Translations under genes and position numbers: made by a program
Assembly: GCA_020628975.1 (NCBI GenBank)
Contig: JAHDEF010000119.1
Location: 1-5,740 of the forward strand
From: Aquimarina sp.
GTDB lineage: Bacteria; Bacteroidota; Bacteroidia; Flavobacteriales; Flavobacteriaceae
Direction of reading: 5' to 3'
DNA length: 5,740 nt
Shown here: positions 1-4,803 of the stretch, one piece after another
Layout: every line of letters starts with the position of its first letter
Numbering within the stretch: position 1 is the stretch's first letter
Notes under the pieces: model-generated
Seen by the model: only the letters and a program-made list of their open reading frames with translations
The model's database searches: none
What the model was told of the DNA's origin: nothing

Positions 1-1145
1 TTTTGATAGGCTTCCACACGCTCGTTAGCAGAATATTTTGAATGATACACCACCAAATCATCCCCAAAATAGATTTGTAAACGATTGATAAGTTGAGTAG
101 ATAAGGCGATTTCTGGTAGAAGAAATAATACTTGTTGTTGTTTACTTAATTGTTGTTGAATAAGTTTTATATAAACCTCGGTTTTTCCAGAAGCAGTAAC
201 TCCATGAAATAAGCACACCTCATTTTCTGTAAAACTTCCTTGAATTTCTTCGACAGCTTTTTGTTGTACATCTGTAAGTTCAATACTACTAGCTGCCTTA
301 GTACTTGAAAATTGAACACGATCGACTTGTTGCGCTTCAAAACTTAAAATCTCTTTCTTTATTAAACCATTCAGACTTGCATTAGTAGCTTTAGCTTCAC
401 TAAGCAAATAGTTGCTTTTAATAGTGGGAATTCGTGATTTAAGATTAAAATATTGTAATAAAACCTCCCTTTGTTTAGGGGCGTTTTTTAGACTTTCCAA
501 AATTTCGGGCAATTGCGATTCTTCTATATTGGGGTGAAGAATTACCGATTTTTCTATTTTTGGGGAATATTTTTCTTCTACAAATTCATCAACAGTAATT
601 TGCTGCTTTTCAAAAAGACTTTTAATTATAGGAAGTACATTTTTTTTATTTAGAATTTTACTTACTTCATCAATTTTTAAACTGCTTTTAAATTGTAGGG
701 CTTCTAGTAAAATATATTCATCGTCTGATAGTTCTACAGCAATATTTTTTTCTGTGTTTTCTTCTGTATTTTCTTCGGCACTGTTTTCAGTATTTTTCTT
801 TTTAATGATAGTTTCTCCTTGAAGTAACAGAATAGAAGGTAAGGCCGATTTAAATACCTCACCCAATTGACACATATAATAGGTAGCGATCCAGTGCCAA
901 AATCGTAGCTGCGATTTAAGTACCAGTGGGGTGTCGTCAATAATAGTATCAATTTCTTTAGCCTCGTAAATAGCAGGCGGTACTTCGTGAATTTTTAGAA
1001 CAATACCTGTAACTAATTTACTTTTTCCGAAAGGTATAGAAACACGCATTCCTAATTGTAAAAACTGCGCTTCAGTTTCATTGATACTGTAGGTAAACGT
1101 ATTTTTAACAGGTAACGGAAGCAGTACATCTACAAAATAGGACAT
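1..1145 (-). CDS. priA: Primosomal protein N' (PriA helicase), N-terminal part, truncated by window edge
   Basis: PriA is the superfamily 2 DNA helicase that recognises stalled or collapsed replication forks and starts reloading of the replicative helicase in the cytoplasm. The window shows 381 complete codons plus two bases; the C-terminal part, including the DEAH box and zinc-binding cysteines, lies beyond the left edge. Residues 3-55 form the N-terminal 3'-DNA-end binding domain, with the typical LGMRVSIPFG segment at 31-40. Residues 140-195 resemble the winged-helix domain. The helicase core begins near 285, with Walker A HGVTASGKTE at 314-323 (Lys321), motif Ia LLPEIALSTQ at 342-351 and VYHSKYSANERVE at 366-378. 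The start at 1143-1145 gives a normal PriA N-terminus. The stretch before Walker A is longer than in E. coli PriA (Walker Lys near residue 230), which is usual for Bacteroidota. Residues 118-134 are a low-complexity Glu/Asn/Thr linker. Family identification is secure from the motifs. Confidence 0.95.
   Translation of the reverse strand, partial: MSYFVDVLLPLPVKNTFTYSINETEAQFLQLGMRVSIPFGKSKLVTGIVLKIHEVPPAIYEAKEIDTIIDDTPLVLKSQLRFWHWIATYYMCQLGEVFKSALPSILLLQGETIIKKKNTENSAEENTEENTEKNIAVELSDDEYILLEALQFKSSLKIDEVSKILNKKNVLPIIKSLFEKQQITVDEFVEEKYSPKIEKSVILHPNIEESQLPEILESLKNAPKQREVLLQYFNLKSRIPTIKSNYLLSEAKATNASLNGLIKKEILSFEAQQVDRVQFSSTKAASSIELTDVQQKAVEEIQGSFTENEVCLFHGVTASGKTEVYIKLIQQQLSKQQQVLFLLPEIALSTQLINRLQIYFGDDLVVYHSKYSANERVEAYQ
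753..776 (-). repeat. 12-bp tandem repeat (two copies) encoding EENT-EENT in PriA
   Basis: On the minus strand the unit GAAGAAAAYACA occurs twice head to tail, with one mismatch (T/C). It encodes EENT EENT at PriA residues 124-131, and a degenerate partial third unit (EKN) follows. The repeat lies in the linker between the 3'-DNA-end binding domain and the winged-helix region. It looks like an in-frame slippage product in a flexible linker. The repeat is read directly from sequence; the slippage origin is inferred. Confidence 0.7.
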
Positions 1146-1169
1146 GAATTTGAATCACTTAAGAATGCT

Positions 1170-1177
1170 TAAAGCTA
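1170..1177 (-). promoter_or_regulatory. Possible weak -7 promoter element upstream of priA
   Basis: The minus strand reads TAGCTTTA, seven of eight matches to the Bacteroidota -7 consensus TAnnTTTG, ending 24 nt before the priA start codon. I see no convincing -33 TTG element at the expected spacing, and AT-rich DNA gives such matches by chance. priA might instead be read through from the upstream operon. This is a low-confidence candidate only. Confidence 0.2.
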
Positions 1178-1190
1178 AGTTTTTTTACAG

Positions 1191-1205
1191 TATATGCAGC
1201 ATATA
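1191..1205. promoter_or_regulatory. Perfect inverted repeat upstream of priA (candidate operator)
   Basis: The sequence TATATGC-A-GCATATA is a perfect 15-bp odd palindrome with 7-bp arms. It starts 46 nt upstream of the priA start codon, in the only sizeable gap between priA and the gene before it. It sits about 14 bp upstream of the weak -7-like element at 1170-1177, a plausible place for a dimeric regulator. The symmetry is seen directly. Regulatory function is inferred, and the AT-rich background makes chance occurrence possible. Confidence 0.35.
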
Positions 1206-1219
1206 TTTTAAGGCAGCAT

Positions 1220-1243
1220 CTAAAAGCGATTTTATTCTTTTAG
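1220..1243 (-). terminator. Weak hairpin after the DUF6048 gene
   Basis: The arms CTAAAAG (1220-1226) and CTTTTAG (1237-1243) can form a 7-bp stem with a 10-nt loop, 13 nt past the stop codon of the upstream minus-strand gene. The stem has only two G-C pairs and no T-tract follows on the minus strand. It is therefore a poor intrinsic terminator and could be chance or an mRNA 3'-end structure. Confidence 0.2.
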
Positions 1244-1256
1244 CGAGCCATTATGC

Positions 1257-2003
1257 CTAAGATTTGATTTCTGCTTTTTCTTTAATTTCTTTCTGATCTT
1301 TTCGCTTTTTCTTTTTGTATAAGGGAAGGTAATAGCTTACAAAATAGCTAAAACCCGCTGCAAATTCAGAAGCATCGTTTGTACGACCAAAACCAGGAAT
1401 GAAAAAATTATCAAAGCCATTTGGTGTTTGTTCGGCAACCAATCTTCTAGCAGAAACTGAAAAACCTAAAAAAATATTATTTAGTACTTCTGTTTTTACG
1501 CCCGCGACAAATTCTACCCAATGTGCTGTTAATCCGTCAGTAGCTAAATTACTAGAGCGCTCAGGGTTTTCGAAAAAACTATCTTGTTGAATTATGGTAA
1601 AACTATTCAGTCGTTGATCAAAGGTTGAAAAACCATATCGAAATCCAGTAAAAATAAGATTTCGCATACCGATAAGGTTTTTATGCGCATTAAAATCGGC
1701 ACCCACACGAATAAAGCTCCCTTTGGTATTACTATTTATGGCATCTTCTCGAAGCGTTCTATTTTCATTTCCTAATTCACCAACCAAATACCATTTTTTA
1801 GTCAAACGGTAATCCCCATTAATTTCGAAACCTTTGTAGTTTTTGTTGGTAGCTGTGGTAATCAATTTGTTTAAATCAATCCCAACGCGTAATCCGTAGG
1901 TGTTATTAAGTCGCTTATTATTTACTATAGTGTCTTGTCGCTGTGCGTTAGCCACAAAGACAAAGCAACTAATGAAACAACAATAAATGACGATCTTCTT
2001 CAT
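1257..2003 (-). CDS. DUF6048-type outer-membrane beta-barrel protein
   Basis: This is a predicted secreted outer-membrane protein of 248 aa with unknown function. Residues 1-20 are a signal peptide (Lys2-Lys3, hydrophobic core, VANA then Gln21), which also supports the chosen start. The mature part alternates hydrophobic and polar residues in amphipathic beta-strand stretches: YGLRVGIDLN (36-45), GFEINGDYRL (58-67), SFIRVGADFN (96-105), LIFTGFRYGF (116-125), FVAGVKTEVL (165-174), FLGFSVSARR (178-187) and FAAGFSYFVSYYLPLY (214-229). A strongly basic tail, KKKKRKDQKEIKEKAEIKS, follows the last strand. Length, layout and position after a DUF6452 gene match my recollection of Bacteroidota DUF6048 proteins; a profile search was not possible. 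The start lies 35 nt inside the upstream gene in another frame, so translation is probably coupled. It is the last gene of the rlmD operon. Confidence 0.75.
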   Translation of the reverse strand: MKKIVIYCCFISCFVFVANAQRQDTIVNNKRLNNTYGLRVGIDLNKLITTATNKNYKGFEINGDYRLTKKWYLVGELGNENRTLREDAINSNTKGSFIRVGADFNAHKNLIGMRNLIFTGFRYGFSTFDQRLNSFTIIQQDSFFENPERSSNLATDGLTAHWVEFVAGVKTEVLNNIFLGFSVSARRLVAEQTPNGFDNFFIPGFGRTNDASEFAAGFSYFVSYYLPLYKKKKRKDQKEIKEKAEIKS

Positions 2004-2532
2004 CTGTAATTGTTGTGTTTAAAATTTCTATTCTACTAATCCAAATTTCAGGAGTGGTACGTTCTATTTCAAGTGCATCGAATGTAGTTTGAAAACCGCA
2101 AGCTCGGTTTATAAAATTTTCATTTCTGGTGTATGAAAATTTTAAGGTTTCAGTTTCGATTAAACTTTCGTCCTCATTGCCAAAATTTCTTGTAAAGGAA
2201 AAAGTTACCTCGTCCGATAAGGTATTTAACGGCAATATAATTCTCGATACAGTAGGTGCCGATCTTTGTTCGGTGGTTTGATTGGTGGTAATTTCCGTTA
2301 GAAATCGATTTTCTTCACTATCTAAATTTTCCTCATCAACAATTAATTGTACGGCTAATGATTGCACGTTTTTTACAAGTAAATCAGTGTTGTTAGGATC
2401 TTCGTCAATAAAACCGATAATTAGCCGAGGGGTTACATCGAGAGTATCACAAATATCATCGCGTTGGCAATTTGCTAATAAAGCAAAAAGCAGTACTAGA
2501 AATAAGTTACAGAAAGAAAAAAGTTTTTTCAT
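1969..2532 (-). CDS. DUF6452-type lipoprotein, probably surface-exposed
   Basis: This 187-aa protein has unknown function. Residues 1-22 form a lipoprotein signal peptide: Lys2-Lys3, a long hydrophobic core, then lipobox LANC with Cys22 as the lipidated residue. The mature N-terminus CQRDDIC has acidic residues right after the anchor. This resembles the export signal that sends lipoproteins to the cell surface in Capnocytophaga and other Bacteroidota, so surface display is plausible. Cys28 and Cys145 could form a disulfide. The body is beta-rich, with segments such as PRLIIGFID (35-43), VTFSFTRNFGNE (109-120) and TLKFSYTRNENFINRACGF (129-147). The RDDIC start, the RACGF motif and the rlmD neighbour agree with the DUF6452 family as I recall it. 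It begins 7 nt after the rlmD stop and overlaps the DUF6048 gene by 35 nt. A lipoprotein-barrel complex is possible but unproven. Confidence 0.78.
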   Translation of the reverse strand: MKKLFSFCNLFLVLLFALLANCQRDDICDTLDVTPRLIIGFIDEDPNNTDLLVKNVQSLAVQLIVDEENLDSEENRFLTEITTNQTTEQRSAPTVSRIILPLNTLSDEVTFSFTRNFGNEDESLIETETLKFSYTRNENFINRACGFQTTFDALEIERTTPEIWISRIEILNTTITDEEDRHLLLFH

Positions 2533-2539
2533 ACAGTAT

Positions 2540-3949
2540 TTAACGAAGTTCTAAAAGCACCACATTTTCTACGTGATGTGTTTGCGGGAACATATCTACC
2601 GCCTGTGATTTCACCACTTTATAGGTTTCATCTAATAACGCTAAATCTCTTGCTTGTGTGGCACTATTACAACTCACATAAACAATTCTTTTCGCTTTTA
2701 TAGCTAGTAGTTGTGCGACTACATCTTTATGCATTCCATCACGTGGTGGATCGGTAATAACAACATCCGGTAATCCATGTGTGGCTACAAATCCTTCGGT
2801 AAACACCTTTTTCATGTCTCCCACATAAAATTCGGCATTATCGATATTGTTATTTTTGGCATTTGACTTGGCGTCGGCAATAGCTTCGGGTACCGATTCT
2901 ACACCAATTACCTTTTTAGCTTTTTTAGCCACAAACTGCGCAATGGTTCCTGTACCAGTGTACAAATCATATACCAATTCTTCACCCGTTAAACCAGCAA
3001 AGTCTCTCGTAATTTTATATAATTCGTAAGCTTGGGCAGCATTTGTTTGGTAGAAAGATTTAGCGTTGATTTTAAATCTTAGCCCTTCCATTTCTTCTTC
3101 AATATAATCTTGACCATGATAGCAAATGACCTCTTGATCATAAATGGTATCATTGCCTTTAGAATTAATTACGTACTGTAATGAGGTAACTTCTGGAAAT
3201 GATTCTTTTATAAATTCCATTAATGATTTTATAGCCTCATCATCTCTGTAGAAAAATTGTACTAAAACCATAAATTGCCCGTTCGAAGAAGTTCGAATCA
3301 TAAGCGTTCGTAGTAAACCTTCTTGATTTCTTGTATTGAAAAAAGGTAAACCTTGTTTGGTAGCAAATTCTCGAACGGCTAAACGTATGCTATTGCTCGG
3401 TTCAGCTTGTAAGTGGCATTCTTTAAGATCAAGAATTTTATCCCACATACCTGGAATATGAAAACCTAAAGCATTACGATCGTCAATCGTAGTTTCACTT
3501 TGAATTTCATCTAAGGATAACCAACGGCTATCACTAAATGAAAATTCCATTTTATTACGGTAGAAATATTGTTCAGCAGATGCCGCAATGGGAATAATTT
3601 CTTCGATATAAACTTTACCAATTCGCTGTAAATTGTTAAGCACTTCTTGCTCTTTAAAATACAATTGATGTTCATACCCCATGGCCTGCCATTTACAGCC
3701 GCCACAGACCCCAAAATGAATACATTTGGGCTCAGTTCTTTTATCGGAATATGATTTAATGGCCATTATTTTTCCTTCGTAAAAGGCTTTTCTTTTCTTA
3801 TAAGCTTGAATGTCCACGACATCACCAGGTACGGCATTTGTTAAAAAAATAACTTTCCCGTCAGGTGCTTTTGCAATGCTTTTTCCTTTTGCGCCAGCAC
3901 CTGTAACCTCTATGTTTTCAAAAAAAGGTTTTGTTTTCTTTCTTCCCAT
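2540..3949 (-). CDS. rlmD: 23S rRNA (uracil-C5)-methyltransferase RlmD
   Basis: RlmD uses S-adenosylmethionine to methylate C5 of a uracil in 23S rRNA (U1939 in E. coli) in the cytoplasm. The 469-aa protein has the full family layout. An N-terminal TRAM RNA-binding domain spans about 10-65. The [4Fe-4S] cysteines are Cys76, Cys82, Cys85 (PKCIHFGVCGGC) and Cys178. A central RNA-contact domain includes SFYQTN at 298-303. In the Rossmann methyltransferase domain, DLYTGTGT at 328-335 and Glu351 bind the cofactor, TDPPRDG spans 399-405, the nucleophile is Cys427 in VSCNSAT, and the likely base is Glu461 in HHVENVVLL. All key residues are present. The start at 3947-3949 gives a lysine-rich leader just before TRAM and lies 4 nt from a good -7 promoter element. 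It is first in the operon with the DUF6452 and DUF6048 genes. The exact target uracil is inferred; a TrmA-superfamily paralogue acting at another site is the alternative. Confidence 0.94.
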   Translation of the reverse strand: MGRKKTKPFFENIEVTGAGAKGKSIAKAPDGKVIFLTNAVPGDVVDIQAYKKRKAFYEGKIMAIKSYSDKRTEPKCIHFGVCGGCKWQAMGYEHQLYFKEQEVLNNLQRIGKVYIEEIIPIAASAEQYFYRNKMEFSFSDSRWLSLDEIQSETTIDDRNALGFHIPGMWDKILDLKECHLQAEPSNSIRLAVREFATKQGLPFFNTRNQEGLLRTLMIRTSSNGQFMVLVQFFYRDDEAIKSLMEFIKESFPEVTSLQYVINSKGNDTIYDQEVICYHGQDYIEEEMEGLRFKINAKSFYQTNAAQAYELYKITRDFAGLTGEELVYDLYTGTGTIAQFVAKKAKKVIGVESVPEAIADAKSNAKNNNIDNAEFYVGDMKKVFTEGFVATHGLPDVVITDPPRDGMHKDVVAQLLAIKAKRIVYVSCNSATQARDLALLDETYKVVKSQAVDMFPQTHHVENVVLLELR

Positions 3950-3953
3950 AGCG

Positions 3954-3961
3954 CAAAAATA
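3954..3961 (-). promoter_or_regulatory. -7 promoter element of the rlmD operon
   Basis: The minus strand reads TATTTTTG, an exact match to the Bacteroidota -7 consensus TAnnTTTG, with four bases (CGCT) between it and the rlmD start codon. If it is used, transcription would start at or very near the ATG, giving a leaderless or near-leaderless mRNA. I do not see a clear -33 TTG element at the usual distance. Confidence 0.55.
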
Positions 3962-3984
3962 GGCTTTTTAGTATGAATTTATAG

Positions 3985-3992
3985 TATTTTTG
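3985..3992 (+). promoter_or_regulatory. -7 promoter element of the membrane protein-Smr unit
   Basis: The plus strand reads TATTTTTG, again an exact match to TAnnTTTG, with five bases (AAGTC) before the ATG at 3998. It mirrors the element serving rlmD on the other strand, and the two are 23 bp apart. The predicted mRNA would have almost no 5' leader. A clear -33 element is not visible. Confidence 0.55.
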
Positions 3993-3997
3993 AAGTC

Positions 3998-4186
3998 ATG
4001 AAGTATTTGAAATATATACTATTTATTGTAGGCGTTTTTTTATTGTTTTTTGGAGAAGCTATTTCCGTTTACGGAGCTTACTTGAAAATTTTAGGCTTGA
4101 TAGTTTTTATGTTTTCTGTTTACTTAATTTCTTCAGGGTTGACAAGTAAAGAAAAAAAGTCAGATACTGATAATTTACGTTTTTGA
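3998..4186 (+). CDS. Small two-helix inner-membrane protein of unknown function
   Basis: I do not recognise a characterised family. The 62-aa protein has two hydrophobic segments, about residues 6-26 (YILFIVGVFLLFF, then Glu20) and 29-48 (LKILGLIVFMFSVYLISSGL). A short hinge joins them, and a charged tail (SKEKKSDTDN) follows. This suggests a helical hairpin in the inner membrane with both ends in the cytoplasm, given Lys2, Lys5 and the C-terminal lysines. Evidence that it is a real gene: it starts 5 nt after an exact -7 promoter element, fills the space up to the Smr gene, and its stop lies one base before the Smr ATG, so the two are surely cotranscribed and probably translationally coupled. 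No function can be assigned. A link to Smr is inferred from position only. Confidence 0.75.
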   Translation: MKYLKYILFIVGVFLLFFGEAISVYGAYLKILGLIVFMFSVYLISSGLTSKEKKSDTDNLRF

Positions 4187-4187
4187 G

Positions 4188-4742
4188 ATGAAATTTAAAG
4201 TCGGAGATATTGTTTTTGCTATTGATGATGATATCAATGGAGAAATTTTAAACATAAAAGGAACTACTTGTACCTTACTTTCAGATGATGGTTTTGAGGT
4301 GGTGTACGAAGCGTATGAGTTGGTAAAAGATCGTAGCAAAAACGAGCGGTTAGATTTCTCAAGAAATTTTAATGCTTTTATGGGAGAAAATTATAACGAA
4401 AGCAAAAAGCCCAAAAAAGCAAAAATTCCTACGAAGAAAAAGAAAGAACAGCCCCCAATGGAGGTTGACTTGCATATTCATAAATTGATCAAAAACCAAA
4501 AAGGACTTACCAATTTTGATATGCTAAATATTCAATTAGACACTGCTAAACGACAGTTTGATTTTGCGGTATCCAAACGTATATCAAGAGTCATTTTTAT
4601 TCACGGAGTTGGTGCGGGCGTACTAAAAGCTGAGTTAAGGTATTTCTTTCAGAAATACGATAATATTCAAGTGCGCGACGCCGATTATAAAAAATACGGA
4701 TTAGGTGCTATGGAAATTTACATTACTCAAAAAGCGATGTAA
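4188..4742 (+). CDS. Smr-domain protein with N-terminal SH3/KOW-like module
   Basis: Smr (small MutS-related) domains occur alone or at the C-terminus of MutS2. They bind nucleic acids, and several members are nucleases acting on DNA or mRNA. Residues 1-47 (VGDIVFAIDDDINGEILNIKG onward) form a small beta domain like an SH3/KOW fold, as at the start of Bacteroidota DUF2027 proteins. Residues 48-90 are a charged linker, lysine-rich at 73-86. The Smr domain spans about 91-182. Its two signature motifs are intact: VDLHIH at 93-98 (the LDxH-type motif) and IHGVGAGVLK at 138-147 (the HGxGxG motif). The end YGLGAMEIYI (170-179) is also typical. It begins one base after the membrane-protein gene. Automatic annotation often calls such proteins MutS or mismatch repair, which overstates the evidence, since no MutS core is present. 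The domain call is firm; substrate and role are unknown. Confidence 0.9.
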   Translation: MKFKVGDIVFAIDDDINGEILNIKGTTCTLLSDDGFEVVYEAYELVKDRSKNERLDFSRNFNAFMGENYNESKKPKKAKIPTKKKKEQPPMEVDLHIHKLIKNQKGLTNFDMLNIQLDTAKRQFDFAVSKRISRVIFIHGVGAGVLKAELRYFFQKYDNIQVRDADYKKYGLGAMEIYITQKAM

Positions 4743-4754
4743 ATGTTGTGTAAA

Positions 4755-4795
4755 GTGATTACAATACTGTAGGTTACAAAAATCACAAGTTTTTA
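4755..4795 (+). terminator. Possible terminator in the convergent gap
   Basis: GTGATT (4755-4760) and AATCAC (4781-4786) can pair into a 6-bp stem around a 20-nt loop, followed by AAG and then five T residues on the plus strand. The position, 12 nt after the Smr stop and between convergent genes, fits a terminator. The long loop and short stem make it weak. No T-tract follows it on the minus strand, so it would serve only the plus-strand unit. Confidence 0.35.
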
Positions 4796-4803
4796 GCTGA
4801 TTT

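Noticed and set aside
734..952. 72-aa minus-strand reading frame with its own ATG
   Set aside because: It lies wholly inside priA in another frame. The priA frame carries the recognisable PriA N-terminal domain here, so this is a shadow.
1171..1187. Possible plus-strand terminator: CTTA/TAAG hairpin followed by seven T residues
   Set aside because: The stem is only 4 bp and there is no plus-strand gene upstream to terminate.
2282..2554. 90-aa plus-strand reading frame
   Set aside because: It is antisense to the DUF6452-type gene, whose lipobox and family motifs are clear. The predicted product is low-complexity Ser-rich.
4188..4742. DNA mismatch repair MutS annotation
   Set aside because: Only an Smr domain and a small beta domain are present. 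The MutS ATPase and clamp domains are absent.
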